Positions 29,951-38,964 of a stretch of DNA of 64,000 nucleotides are shown piece after piece. Position 1 is the first letter of the stretch, and each line of letters starts with the position of its first letter. Where the stretch lies: positions 124,001-188,000 of the forward strand of contig JACKOY010000003.1 of NCBI GenBank assembly GCA_024233935.1, written 5' to 3'. A model generated the notes under the pieces. It saw only the letters and a list, made by a program, of their open reading frames with translations, made no database searches and was not told the DNA's origin. The DNA comes from Spirochaetales bacterium. Lineage in GTDB: Bacteria > Spirochaetota > Leptospiria > Leptospirales > Leptonemataceae. The position numbers were made by a program, and so were the translations under genes.

Positions 29951-30349
29951 ATGCATATACCTGATCAGGAAAGCCGCGGACACACCCTTCCGACCGGTCT
30001 CTATTTTGTCATTGGGGGCGCGCTGTTGAGCCTGACCGTGCTGACCGTTGCGGCCTCGTACGTGAACTGGGGCGAGGTCGTGGGCGGTGGCTTCGCGACG
30101 AACATTTTCATCGCCATGTTTATTGCCACGGTCAAAGCGAGCCTGGTTCTGCTCTACTTCATGCACATGAAGTATGAGGATGGAGTCATCTGGGGATTTG
30201 GCATCGTCTATCCACTGCTGCTTTTTGCGCTACTGGTAGGATTTGCCTGCATTGATCTTTTCCTGCGGGTCGTGCCGAGTGGCACAGTGGCTCCCGAGCC
30301 CCAGGCCGTGATCGAGTCTGTGCCGCCGGTTTCGGCTCAGCTGCCCTGA
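29951..30349 (+). CDS. coxD: Cytochrome c oxidase subunit IV (prokaryotic type)
   Basis: The 132-residue protein has three hydrophobic helices and the motif VKASLVLLYFMHMKYE near residue 60, typical of the small bacterial subunit IV (COX4_pro). The C-terminus is a Pro/Val-rich tail. It closes the cox operon, 29 bases after coxC. Its function is stabilising the oxidase complex. Confidence 0.88.
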   Translation: MHIPDQESRGHTLPTGLYFVIGGALLSLTVLTVAASYVNWGEVVGGGFATNIFIAMFIATVKASLVLLYFMHMKYEDGVIWGFGIVYPLLLFALLVGFACIDLFLRVVPSGTVAPEPQAVIESVPPVSAQLP

Positions 30350-30367
30350 GCGTCTCTTTTGCTACCA

Positions 30368-30392
30368 TGCGGGGTTGACTCATGACCCCGCA
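30368..30392. terminator. Perfect 8-base stem-loop between coxD and the YyaL-type gene
   Basis: TGCGGGGT (30368-30375) pairs with ACCCCGCA (30385-30392) around a 9-base loop. There is no T-run. It begins 18 bases after coxD and ends 17 bases before the next start codon, so it may end the cox transcript or act as an operator or leader structure for the next gene. Confidence 0.45.
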
Positions 30393-30409
30393 CCCGCTTC
30401 CCTTACCGC

Positions 30410-32494
30410 ATGAGTGAAGCATCAGCACCGGCCAATCGGCTGGCGCAGGAAAAAAGTCCCTATCTCCTGCAGCACGCGCACAATCCCGTAGACTGGTATC
30501 CCTGGGGCGTCGAGGCTTTCGAAAAAGCCCGTTTAACCGACCGGCCGGTCCTGTTATCGATTGGCTACGCGACCTGCCACTGGTGTCACGTGATGGAGCG
30601 AGAGTCCTTCGAGAATCCCGAGACCGCCGCGGTCATGAACGAACACTTTATCGCGATCAAACTCGACCGCGAAGAACGCCCGGACGTCGATCAGATCTAC
30701 ATGCGCGCCCTGCACGCCACCGGCCAGCAAGGCGGTTGGCCTTTGAACATGTTTCTGACTCCGGAGCGGCAGCCCATCACCGGCGGCACGTACTTTCCGC
30801 CCGAACCACGCTACGGCCGGCCCTCTTTCGTACAGGTGCTCGAATCGATTGCCCGGGCCTGGCGCGAAGACCGTGAAAAACTTCTGAACTCGGCAAAAAC
30901 CCTGACCGAATGGCTCGAACAGGACTTCCCGCCGAACGATGGCGCAGCCCTGCCTTCCCTTGAGGCGTCTAAAGCCACTTACGAATCTTTGCTCGCACAT
31001 TTTGACGAGTACCGCGGCGGTTTCACCCAGAACGGGCCGAACAAGTTTCCCCCTTCGATGTCGCTCTTGTTCTTGCTTGAGTACCACCGCCGTAATCCCG
31101 ACTCGCGCGCTCTTGCGATGGTGGAAAGCACTCTGGATCGCATGCGCCGCGGTGGAATTTATGACCAGGTCGGCGGCGGGCTCTCCCGTTACGCTACCGA
31201 CCACGACTGGCTTGTGCCCCACTTTGAAAAAATGCTCTACGACAACGCTCTGTTCGCCTGGGCTCTGGTGGATTGTTTTCGAGTAACCCGAAACGAACGC
31301 TATCGAGAGTGGGCGCTGGACGTGTTCGAATACATTGAGCGCGACATGACATCTCAGGAGGGCGCTTTTTTCAGCGCCGAAGATGCCGACAGCGAGGGTG
31401 AAGAAGGTAAGTTCTACGTATGGAAATCCACGGAATTGGAGGAGGCGTTAAGCGATACGTTCACTCTCGAAGAACGCAAGATGCTCCTGCAGCTCTGGGG
31501 GGTCAGCGCGCGGGGCAACTTCGAGGGAAAAAACATTCTCTTTGAGCCCATGGAACGCGAAGCGTTTTTACGTGCCAACGCTGTCGCCCCCGAGAATCTG
31601 CAGGCCCTCCTGGACCGAGCCCGCCGACGCCTGCTCGAGGCGCGGAACGAGCGTGTTCGCCCGCTTCGGGACGACAAGGTTCTGACCGCCTGGAACGCAC
31701 TGATGATCAGCGCACTCTGTCAGGCCGCACGGGCGTTTTCGATGCCGCCCCTGGCCGAACGTGCCCGGCGCGCCATCAACTTCATCGAGGAAAAACTGCG
31801 CCCGGATGGCCGGTTGCTGCGACGCTATCGGGAAGGGGATGCTCGCTTCGCCGCGACCCTGACCGACCTGGCCCTCTACGGCGGCGCCCTGCTCGATTGT
31901 TACCGCGCCACTTTTGATGAAAAGCTTCTTGAGAATGCCCGCAACATTGCAGCACAAATTCGGGGCTCCTTTGCGTCCACAAGCGGTCTGTTCTACGAAT
32001 CCGAACAAGCCGCGAGCGACCTGCTCGTTCGTTCGATCGAAACGTACGATGGCGTGGAACCTTCGGGCAATGCATCGGCCTTTCGCCTGTTCAGCTGGCT
32101 GGCCTCTTACGGCCTCGATATCGCCGAGAACAGGAAAGCCGCCGATGGAATCCTGCGCACGCTCGGTGGCGCGCTCGCCGAACGCGGCAGCGCCCACAGT
32201 TTTCTGGTGCGCGGCCTTTTCGAGCACCTGAACCCGGGCAGCGAGCTGGCCATTGTTCTGCCCGAAGGCGCGTCCGTTCCGGAGGAAACTCTGTCGTGGG
32301 TGGAAGAAACCTGGGGTCCGGACAGCGTTGTCGCCCTGGGTTACGAAAGGGCGGGAAACAAATCTGAAGTGCCGTTGCTTGACGGACGCAACGCTACCGA
32401 AGGTCGGCCGACCTACTATCTGTGCCAGCAGTTTGTCTGTCGCACACCTGTGCACAGCCTGTCGGAACTGCAATCGCTCCGGACCGACTCCTGA
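30410..32494 (+). CDS. YyaL/SPATA20-type thioredoxin-domain protein
   Basis: The 694-residue protein opens with the DUF255 thioredoxin-like domain (NRLAQEKSPYLLQHAHNPVDW, then ATCHWCHVMERESF with a CxxC pair near residue 60). A long alpha/alpha-barrel region like N-acylglucosamine 2-epimerases follows (YDQVGGGLSRY, HFEKMLYDNA, SAEDADSEGEEGKFY, DDKVLTAWNALMI). Family length is about 650-700 residues, so it is complete. There is no signal peptide. The reaction is not established; redox or sugar-related roles have been suggested for relatives. Confidence 0.92.
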   Translation: MSEASAPANRLAQEKSPYLLQHAHNPVDWYPWGVEAFEKARLTDRPVLLSIGYATCHWCHVMERESFENPETAAVMNEHFIAIKLDREERPDVDQIYMRALHATGQQGGWPLNMFLTPERQPITGGTYFPPEPRYGRPSFVQVLESIARAWREDREKLLNSAKTLTEWLEQDFPPNDGAALPSLEASKATYESLLAHFDEYRGGFTQNGPNKFPPSMSLLFLLEYHRRNPDSRALAMVESTLDRMRRGGIYDQVGGGLSRYATDHDWLVPHFEKMLYDNALFAWALVDCFRVTRNERYREWALDVFEYIERDMTSQEGAFFSAEDADSEGEEGKFYVWKSTELEEALSDTFTLEERKMLLQLWGVSARGNFEGKNILFEPMEREAFLRANAVAPENLQALLDRARRRLLEARNERVRPLRDDKVLTAWNALMISALCQAARAFSMPPLAERARRAINFIEEKLRPDGRLLRRYREGDARFAATLTDLALYGGALLDCYRATFDEKLLENARNIAAQIRGSFASTSGLFYESEQAASDLLVRSIETYDGVEPSGNASAFRLFSWLASYGLDIAENRKAADGILRTLGGALAERGSAHSFLVRGLFEHLNPGSELAIVLPEGASVPEETLSWVEETWGPDSVVALGYERAGNKSEVPLLDGRNATEGRPTYYLCQQFVCRTPVHSLSELQSLRTDS

Positions 32495-32558
32495 GGCCTG
32501 GATTCAAAATCAATTGACTCCCCCCTCGGGCGGCCAACGCTGACCGCCAGTTTTTGAT

Positions 32559-32629
32559 GGCGTCGTAGCCAAGTGGTAAGGCAGGGCTCTGCAAAAGCCT
32601 TATCGCCGGTTCGATTCCGGCCGACGCCT
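32559..32629 (+). tRNA. tRNA-Cys (GCA)
   Basis: The 71-base cloverleaf has acceptor GGCGTCG (32559-32565) paired to CGACGCC (32622-32628), a T-loop GGTTCGATTCC and anticodon loop CTGCAAA with anticodon GCA. CCA is not encoded. Confidence 0.95.
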
Positions 32630-32649
32630 CACCTTTCTTTTTGTCGCCC

Positions 32650-32731
32650 GCCCGGGTGATGGAATTGGTAGACATACAGGACTTAAAATCCTGGGACTTC
32701 GGTCGTGCGGGTTCAAGTCCCGCCCCGGGCA
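32650..32731 (+). tRNA. tRNA-Leu (UAA)
   Basis: Acceptor GCCCGGG (32650-32656) pairs with CCCGGGC (32724-32730). The anticodon stem CAGGA/TCCTG closes loop CTTAAAA with anticodon TAA, and a long variable arm follows, as expected for a class II tRNA. It lies 20 bases after tRNA-Cys. Confidence 0.95.
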
Positions 32732-32847
32732 CAGCGGGAGCAACGATCGCAGCCAATGCGGGAGAGTCGTTTCTTCAAAGAACGATCCTGAAACCAAAAA
32801 GGCGCCTTTAGTCCTTGACCGGCCTCAAACAAGCGTTTTGCTATTTC

Positions 32848-33006
32848 ATGGCCGACAACTGCAGCATTCCCGATTGTTCTTGTACCGAATTCAAAGCAAA
32901 GTCCGGAAACCCGGAGGTCTGCGAATGCGGTCACTCTCGTGGCAAACACGGTAGCGGAGCGGCGGCCCCGAAAAAGGGCCCCGGTGACAACGCCGGAACC
33001 AAGTAG
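32848..33006 (+). CDS. Small Cys/His-rich protein, probable zinc binder
   Basis: The 52-residue product has Cys at 5, 10, 12, 25 and 27 and His at 29 and 34, arranged CxC...CxCGHxxxxH. This is a likely zinc site and resembles the Cys/His block of FAM221-like proteins. The ATG at 32848 is used; a TTG at 32815 would add 11 residues. No clear ribosome binding site is seen. The tail is Gly/Lys/Pro-rich. A palindrome, AAAGGCGCCTTT, lies upstream at 32798-32809. Function unknown. Confidence 0.6.
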   Translation: MADNCSIPDCSCTEFKAKSGNPEVCECGHSRGKHGSGAAAPKKGPGDNAGTK

Positions 33007-33151
33007 ATCTTCCGGCACTATTTTTCAGGTTGGTCTTCTCGACGGCGAGCTGTGTCCCGGCGCAAAAGCAAATGCGGAGACGCACAGAGCCGCACCATCT
33101 ACGTGGGGCGCAGGGTCGAGGTACGGCATATCCCCCGGCAGCTGGAATCAG

Positions 33152-33574
33152 CTATTTTCGCAGCGCCCGCACCGCGGCCGAAAAACCTGTGAGCAAAAGG
33201 CCGATGGTGATCAAGGTCGTAGCAGCCGCCGAGACCCACATCAAGAGCTGACCGGGGGCATGCATGCCATCGTAGGCCCCGGCTGCGCCAAAGGCCAGCA
33301 GCAGCAGAGCCGCCAGGCCGTTGCTCAGAATGCCGACCAGAATTGCATTCGTCGGGACCAACCCGCGGGAAAACTCAGCATAACCGAGCATATAACCCAG
33401 ATTGAGCGCCAGATAAGCGGCTCCCAGCAGACGCCCGAATATCTCTGGCTGCGCAAACGGAAGCTGCAGCCGATCCGCCAGCCACGCCGGCACAAATAGC
33501 AGCGGCAGAGCCCATAGCAAGAAGGTCAGCGTTATCTTTAAGAGAAGCACATACCGAAGCGCAGGATGCGGCAT
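33152..33574 (-). CDS. Four-helix membrane protein of unknown function
   Basis: I do not recognise the family. The 140-residue product has four strongly hydrophobic segments (about residues 8-28, 46-64, 72-96 and 108-130) and a short basic C-terminus (RALRK). The ATG at 33574 starts right before the first helix; an upstream in-frame extension would overlap the regulator gene and is hydrophilic. It lies 40 bases downstream of the AraC regulator gene, so it may be its target or be co-transcribed with it. Confidence 0.6.
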   Translation of the reverse strand: MPHPALRYVLLLKITLTFLLWALPLLFVPAWLADRLQLPFAQPEIFGRLLGAAYLALNLGYMLGYAEFSRGLVPTNAILVGILSNGLAALLLLAFGAAGAYDGMHAPGQLLMWVSAAATTLITIGLLLTGFSAAVRALRK

Positions 33575-33614
33575 GAACCAACGTGATGCAGGCGCGGTCT
33601 TTGTAAAGCACGGC

Positions 33615-34763
33615 TCATCCGGTACGCGAGCCCTTCTCTTGCTGCGCGGCCGCTTCAGCCCGGACACCCTTTCGATAGGCTCCCGGCGAGCTACCGACCG
33701 CGCGCCGAAAAACGTCATTGAAAGCAGAACGGGTGTTGAACCCCGATCGATAGCCGACGGCCATGACCGGAAGGTCTGTTGTTTCCAGCAAGCGGCGTGC
33801 TTCAGTCACGCGATACTCATTGATGAAGGTGAAGAAGTTCTTTCCAATAGTTTCGTTCAAGACCTGCGTCAGATGGTGGCGGCTAACCTGCAGTTCCGCC
33901 GCCAGGTCCCGGACCGTCAAATCCCCGTTCAGGAAAGGCTGTCGCTCCTGCATGCACGAAAACAAGCGATCAACCAGGCTACGGGCCTCCACTTCACTCA
34001 ACCCGGAACGAACATACTTTCCAACGGCCTCGGAGTCTGGCTGTTGCGGTCCGACAGGCGATCCCGGGAAAAGAGGGGGCTGTCGCAATACAAAGTAACT
34101 CACAAATAATAGAAAAAGCGTGTAAGCGATGCTGTGGGGGAGCGGTGGTCCCGTGGGTGGGTCCGGTCGAACAGCCGGAGGCGGCGCCAGGCTCGAAAGA
34201 ATGAAATTACCGAGCGTGAGAATCGCGAGCGCTACAAAAAAGGCGCCAAGGAGCCACCACAGCCACCCGAGTGTCACCCAGGTGGTACGTTCCGCAAATT
34301 GATCGGGAATCCCTCGCCGATGGGCCAGAAGTATTCGAGCGGCGAATCCGCCATATACCACAAGGGAAAGTAGAATCATGTAGATAGTGATTTTGTGGAG
34401 CCACCCGCCGGGGGGGCGGAAGAACTGCGGCGCAAGCAGCTGAACTAAAACAACCAGAGCGAAAGGCAACGCGTGCAGCAGCCGGCGGGACGGGCCGGGC
34501 AGCTCTCGACCCGAGAGAGCCATCGTATAAAAATAAAACAGAGGACCGTACAAGAAGGCCAGGCTCTCCAACGGCAACCAGATGCCGGCCGGGCGCAACA
34601 AAGAAGGCAATAGCGGGGGCAAACCCAGAACCAGAAGCAGCATTCCACCCGTGCGATCCGCCTCCCGATTCGTACGGCGCGTAAACAGAACAAACGCGAC
34701 GAAAAGGGCAAGCACCGCGCTTGCTCGAAACAGAAAACCGACGAACTCCAGAGCGGGTCCCAT
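33615..34763 (-). CDS. Membrane-bound AraC-family transcriptional regulator
   Basis: About seven membrane helices fill residues 8-235. A C-terminal AraC/XylS DNA-binding domain occupies residues 265-365: VRDLAAELQVSRHHLTQVLNE is the first helix-turn-helix, and VGYRSGFNTRSAFNDVFRRAVGSSPGAYR is the signature second one. Regulators with a seven-helix sensor fused to AraC are frequent in Leptospiraceae. The signal is unknown. AAGGAG precedes the ATG at 34763. It sits in a leftward group with a VOC protein, guaA and a thioredoxin-like protein. Confidence 0.85.
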   Translation of the reverse strand: MGPALEFVGFLFRASAVLALFVAFVLFTRRTNREADRTGGMLLLVLGLPPLLPSLLRPAGIWLPLESLAFLYGPLFYFYTMALSGRELPGPSRRLLHALPFALVVLVQLLAPQFFRPPGGWLHKITIYMILLSLVVYGGFAARILLAHRRGIPDQFAERTTWVTLGWLWWLLGAFFVALAILTLGNFILSSLAPPPAVRPDPPTGPPLPHSIAYTLFLLFVSYFVLRQPPLFPGSPVGPQQPDSEAVGKYVRSGLSEVEARSLVDRLFSCMQERQPFLNGDLTVRDLAAELQVSRHHLTQVLNETIGKNFFTFINEYRVTEARRLLETTDLPVMAVGYRSGFNTRSAFNDVFRRAVGSSPGAYRKGVRAEAAAQQEKGSRTG

Positions 34764-34795
34764 TGTAAGGGCTCCTTACTTTCCGGTAACTCCGT

Positions 34796-35266
34796 TCATG
34801 AAGCGTGGACGGCGATAACTTCCGGCGGGGCCTGAACCAGTTCGATCAAGACTCCCGCCCCACCGATAGGGGAATTTTCATTCCCCTTCGGATGAATGAA
34901 GCATACATCATAACCGGCCGCGCCCTTGCGAATCCCGCCAGGCGTGAAGCGAACCCCCTGCGCGGCCAGTTGCTCCACGCAGGCAGCCAGATTGTCCACC
35001 CACAGACCAATATGGTTGAGCGTCGGTACGTGCACTTTGGGACTCTTCTCTGGATCGATCGGCTGCATCAGGTCCACTTCAACCGCGTGCGGCGCGACAC
35101 CGAGACTGAGTATATCCTCGTCTACGTTCTCCTTTTCGCTACGATACGTGTTCACAGCCACCAGACCGAACAGGTCGCACCACAGTTTTGTCAGTTCTTC
35201 TTTGTTCGTGTGACCGATCGCTATCTGTTGGACGCCCAGTATTCTAAACGCACGTGTGCTCATCAT
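34796..35266 (-). CDS. VOC-fold protein, methylmalonyl-CoA epimerase/glyoxalase-like
   Basis: The 156-residue protein has two beta-alpha-beta-beta-beta modules. The putative metal ligands are His in QIAIGHT, His in LNHIGLWV and Glu in VLIELVQAP, the pattern of methylmalonyl-CoA epimerases and related glyoxalases. The first ligand is shifted compared with true epimerases and a long insert follows it, so the exact substrate is uncertain. AGGAG precedes the double ATG at 35261-35266. It starts 16 bases after the guaA stop codon. Confidence 0.75.
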   Translation of the reverse strand: MMSTRAFRILGVQQIAIGHTNKEELTKLWCDLFGLVAVNTYRSEKENVDEDILSLGVAPHAVEVDLMQPIDPEKSPKVHVPTLNHIGLWVDNLAACVEQLAAQGVRFTPGGIRKGAAGYDVCFIHPKGNENSPIGGAGVLIELVQAPPEVIAVHAS

Positions 35267-35282
35267 TGTTCTCCTGCCGGGA

Positions 35283-37151
35283 CTATTCCCACTCGATAGT
35301 CCCGGGTGGTTTGCTGGTCAGATCATAAAACACCAAATCGATGCCGTCCAGTTTTAGCAGCCTGGCTGTCAGGCCCTGAATCTGGCCGAAAGACATTTCA
35401 AAAGCAGCGGCCGTCATCGCGTCGCTCGAAATAATTGGCCGTAGAATAATGGCCTCGCCCATACTGCCCGGCAGGCCCACCGGCACAAGCACCGTGGGAA
35501 ACTGCCAGATGGCGTCGTACAATCCGGTCTCAACCTGAAAATCGTGCACGATTCGGTCTGCCACGCGCAGACGTTCAATGCGTTCGCGATTGAGATCGAC
35601 GGGGAAACGAGCCTCCAGGCGCTCCGGCAGCTCGCGCTCTTTTGCACCGGAGCATAGCAGTACACGGTTGAGCAGGCGATATCGGTTCGGCAACCGGCGA
35701 CCGATTTCTTTGAGCGTGGCCCAGTCCGGCCAATCGCCCGCTTTCCCAATCAGCGCGCACGATCGTGCGTAGCTGCGCTGATCCCCCTGCACACCAACAC
35801 TGTGGAGCGGCAGAAGTGTTGCGGTCATTGCATGGGGCCGGACGGACTCCAATTCCGGGATCTTGCCTGAAGCCAGTTTTTGTTGCAGAGCATGTTCTTC
35901 GGGGCTGAATTCCGGTTCGCCGCCGGCGCACAGACAGCGCACCGCCAGGCCCGGCCCGGGAAACGGATGGCGCATGACCAGGGCTTCGGGCAGGCCCAGC
36001 AGGGATCCAAGGCGCCGCACTTCGTCTTTGTAGAGTTCACGCAGTGGCTCAACAACCCGCCCACGCGCAAGCAGCTCCTCAATCGCCGGCACCCGATTGT
36101 GATGAGTCTTGATGCGATGGCTGTGTTTTGTTGCGCCGGATTCGATCGTGTCCGGATAGATCGTGCCCTGGCCCAGATACCACTCGTCGGGATCCAATCC
36201 CATGTCCTTCACAAAGTCGGCCTGGACTCGAACGAACAGTTCCCCGATAATGCGGCGCTTCTCTTCTGGTTCGTACACGCCCCGCAAAGCCGAAAAGTAG
36301 CGGTCCGAGGCGTCGGCTATCTCAAGTTCCACGCCGACTTCGCGCAGGGCTGCCCGTACCTGAACGCCCTCTTCCAGCCGCATGAAGCCGGTATCCACAA
36401 ACAACCCCTTGAGATGATCCGGCGGCAGGGCCTTTGCAAGCAGCGCAAAAGCCACGGTGGAATCCACACCGCCGGAAACCAGAAAAAACACTTTGCGATC
36501 AACAACCTGCTTGCGGATTTTCTCAATCTCATCTTGCAGGAAATCTCCCAGATCCCAGGTGTTCTCGACGCCACAAATTCGAAGAAAGTTGCGCAGATAG
36601 TGGTCGCCGCGCTCCGTATGGCGCACCTCAGGATGAAACTGCAATCCGAAGTGCCTGCGTTCGAGGTCCGCGACCGCGGCATAAGCGCAATCCGCCGTGC
36701 GCGCCAGGGGTTCAAAGCCGGCCGGTAACGCGACGACTTCGTCTCCATGGCTCATCCAGACCGTGCCCCGCACTCCGTTTTCTCCGCTCAATAAACCGGT
36801 AGCAGATATCACCTCCAGCTGCGCGGGCCCGAACTCCTGACCACCGGCGTTACGAACTTCCCCGCCGCGCTGCAGCATCATCAACTGATGACCATAACAA
36901 ATGCCGAGGACCGGCAGACCGACTTCCAGTAGTTCAGGCCGCGAGCGCGGAGCGCCTTCGCCATAAACGGACGCGGGGCCCCCGGACAAAATCAGCCCGG
37001 AGTACTTGCTCGATAGTTCATCGGCCGTCAGATCATCCGGTGATCGGATTTCGGAGTATGTTCCCAGGCGGCGCACTCGCGATGCGATCAGATGGGCGTA
37101 CTGCCCACCGAAGTCCAACACGGCGATCTTGTCTTTGGAGTGGGTGCTCAA
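35283..37151 (-). CDS. guaA: GMP synthase (glutamine-hydrolysing)
   Basis: The protein has a class I glutamine amidotransferase domain (Cys in GICYGHQ, His and Glu in QFHPEV), an ATP-pyrophosphatase domain (P-loop VSGGVDSTVA) and the C-terminal dimer domain ending TSKPPGTIEWE. It converts XMP to GMP using ATP and glutamine. At 622 residues it is about 100 longer than the E. coli enzyme; the extra part lies in the dimer domain after RHPFPGPGLAVR. The start is TTG at 37151 without a clear ribosome binding site, 18 bases after the thioredoxin-like gene, so translation may depend on the upstream gene. Confidence 0.96.
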   Translation of the reverse strand: MSTHSKDKIAVLDFGGQYAHLIASRVRRLGTYSEIRSPDDLTADELSSKYSGLILSGGPASVYGEGAPRSRPELLEVGLPVLGICYGHQLMMLQRGGEVRNAGGQEFGPAQLEVISATGLLSGENGVRGTVWMSHGDEVVALPAGFEPLARTADCAYAAVADLERRHFGLQFHPEVRHTERGDHYLRNFLRICGVENTWDLGDFLQDEIEKIRKQVVDRKVFFLVSGGVDSTVAFALLAKALPPDHLKGLFVDTGFMRLEEGVQVRAALREVGVELEIADASDRYFSALRGVYEPEEKRRIIGELFVRVQADFVKDMGLDPDEWYLGQGTIYPDTIESGATKHSHRIKTHHNRVPAIEELLARGRVVEPLRELYKDEVRRLGSLLGLPEALVMRHPFPGPGLAVRCLCAGGEPEFSPEEHALQQKLASGKIPELESVRPHAMTATLLPLHSVGVQGDQRSYARSCALIGKAGDWPDWATLKEIGRRLPNRYRLLNRVLLCSGAKERELPERLEARFPVDLNRERIERLRVADRIVHDFQVETGLYDAIWQFPTVLVPVGLPGSMGEAIILRPIISSDAMTAAAFEMSFGQIQGLTARLLKLDGIDLVFYDLTSKPPGTIEWE

Positions 37152-37169
37152 TTTTACAAATGGAGAGGT

Positions 37170-37706
37170 TTACAGCACTCCACCGGTAACCCAGTGACGC
37201 AATTCGTAACTCAGAAGGTACTGCGCGCCATGGCTCACGTCGGTCACAATGCCGTTTTCATCCACCCAGACCATCGTGGGCAACACGCGTACGCCGTAAC
37301 GCTCTCCGACCGTGGCAAAATCATCGTGCAAAACGGGGAAGGGAACGGGATTTTCCTCCAGATACTGTTGCACACGATCGGGCTCCTCGTCGGTCAGGGC
37401 GATGATGGTCAGGCCCCGCCCCGAGAGTTCCCGGTAGCTTTCGCCCAGCGCCGGCATTTCGCGCACACAAATCGCACACCAGGTTGCCCAGAAAGTAATG
37501 AGCACCTTGCGACCCTGCAGCTCTGATAGACGCACGGGCTCTGCAGATTGTGAAAGGGTCGCCAGCTCAAAATCCGGGGCCGCCTTGCCAATGAAGGTCC
37601 GATCGGAGAGATAGAGCGGCAGACGTTGGTACAGAAGCACGCCGAGAAAGACCAGAATCAAACCCAGGCTGAGCCAGTGTTCACGGATGTACTTGAAGAC
37701 TTTCAA
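37170..37706 (-). CDS. TlpA/ResA-like membrane-anchored thiol-disulfide protein
   Basis: A single N-terminal membrane helix (about residues 12-28) anchors an AhpC/TSA-like thioredoxin fold with active site WCAICVREMP (CxxC spacing) near residue 80 and a cis-Pro segment VLPTMVWVDENG. Such proteins reduce disulfides, for example in apocytochrome c, outside the inner membrane. The start is TTG at 37706 with a good AAGGGA 3 bases upstream. It heads the leftward group that includes guaA. Confidence 0.85.
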   Translation of the reverse strand: MKVFKYIREHWLSLGLILVFLGVLLYQRLPLYLSDRTFIGKAAPDFELATLSQSAEPVRLSELQGRKVLITFWATWCAICVREMPALGESYRELSGRGLTIIALTDEEPDRVQQYLEENPVPFPVLHDDFATVGERYGVRVLPTMVWVDENGIVTDVSHGAQYLLSYELRHWVTGGVL

Positions 37707-37732
37707 TATCCCTTCAGCGTGACGAAACTCTA

Positions 37733-38785
37733 ATGACAGCCTCCCGGAACTTCCCTCTGACCGCGAATCTTTTTTCCGCCCGGCGGCGACCGGGCCTTCA
37801 GCGACGCTGGGTCCTGGTTGCCTTTCTTTGCGCGCAGAGCGGGCTGGGAGCCGAGGTGACTCTGACGACCGGCGTCAGCGCTGGACAGAACTCGGGCCAC
37901 CAGGTTCTGGAAACCGGAGGGCGGTTCCCCGACCTGTCCGGCTTTGCCGGGGGGTCCCGGCTGACGTATCCGCGAACATTTCGTTATGGTGGGCTGCGTC
38001 TGGGCCTTGCGACGGGACCGCTCGAATTGGGACTCCATTACCTGACGACCGGCTGGTGGCACGATGTCGGCCAGGCACGCAACGAAGACTTCACTCTGGA
38101 CCTGACTTCAACTCAACGCCAGAACGGTTTTGATCCCCACACGTACGCCTACCGCGACACGGCTTACACAATATCCGGAGGGCGTAACTTCGCCGACGCA
38201 AAAGGCGAGACGCGCTTCCGCTGGTATCGTACCGGGCTTTCTTTGCGCGTATTTCCCTGGACCGACGAAACGGAAGCCCGGGCCCACGGATGGTTTCTGG
38301 CCGGAGGGCTTGACTACAGTCATTACAAGTACCGCGTGAGCGACGTGCAACAGTACTTTGAGCTTTCGGGCGGGCCCTTTTTTGGACCAATCGGCATTGG
38401 AAACAGCTTCTCCAACGACGAGCTTTTGCTTTCGTACGGGGTTGGCCACCGCGCTTTTTTGGGTCCGCTTTTTCTGGAGTTGCGCTTTCTGCTTCTGAGC
38501 GGCTGGAACGAGGGTCGGGACCATCACGTACAGCGAGCGATCAATTTTCATATTCGGGACGGCCTGGGCAGCGGCCTGGTAACCGGCCCCAGGCTCGTCT
38601 ATGCCGAAGAAAGCTGGGAACTCAGCCTCGACCTTGAGTTCCGGCGCTATTTCAGCATTGCCCGCCTGGACCCGGACGGAGGCATCGGGCAGGAAATCTT
38701 GCGAACAACATTCAGCAGTGGCCAAACCGTATGGTTGAGCACCAAAGAAACCAGCGTGGAACTGGCCGCTTCGGTGCGCCTGTAG
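37733..38785 (+). CDS. Predicted outer-membrane beta-barrel protein
   Basis: The family is not recognised. An N-terminal signal region (hydrophobic core at about residues 26-38, ending LGAE) is followed by alternating amphipathic strands rich in Gly, Tyr, Phe and Leu, with charged turns, all the way to the C-terminus (SVELAASVRL). The pattern and the 310-residue mature length fit an outer-membrane barrel with around twelve to fourteen strands. The n-region before the hydrophobic core is unusually long, so the true start may be later. It is divergent from the thioredoxin-like gene with only 26 bases between starts. Confidence 0.55.
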   Translation: MTASRNFPLTANLFSARRRPGLQRRWVLVAFLCAQSGLGAEVTLTTGVSAGQNSGHQVLETGGRFPDLSGFAGGSRLTYPRTFRYGGLRLGLATGPLELGLHYLTTGWWHDVGQARNEDFTLDLTSTQRQNGFDPHTYAYRDTAYTISGGRNFADAKGETRFRWYRTGLSLRVFPWTDETEARAHGWFLAGGLDYSHYKYRVSDVQQYFELSGGPFFGPIGIGNSFSNDELLLSYGVGHRAFLGPLFLELRFLLLSGWNEGRDHHVQRAINFHIRDGLGSGLVTGPRLVYAEESWELSLDLEFRRYFSIARLDPDGGIGQEILRTTFSSGQTVWLSTKETSVELAASVRL

Positions 38786-38964
38786 TTCTGCCGGCTGCGT
38801 CGCGTCGCATTGCCGACCGATGTTCCGTCCTTTCCAGGGCAGGGCGGACGGGAACCCAGGCCCATGAGCCGGCCCCGCAGAAAGACATGGCCCGGTCCCG
38901 CTCTGCCGCTCACAAGACGCCATGCTTTTCTTGACCGGCACACCTTGCCCGGTATGCATGCGTA

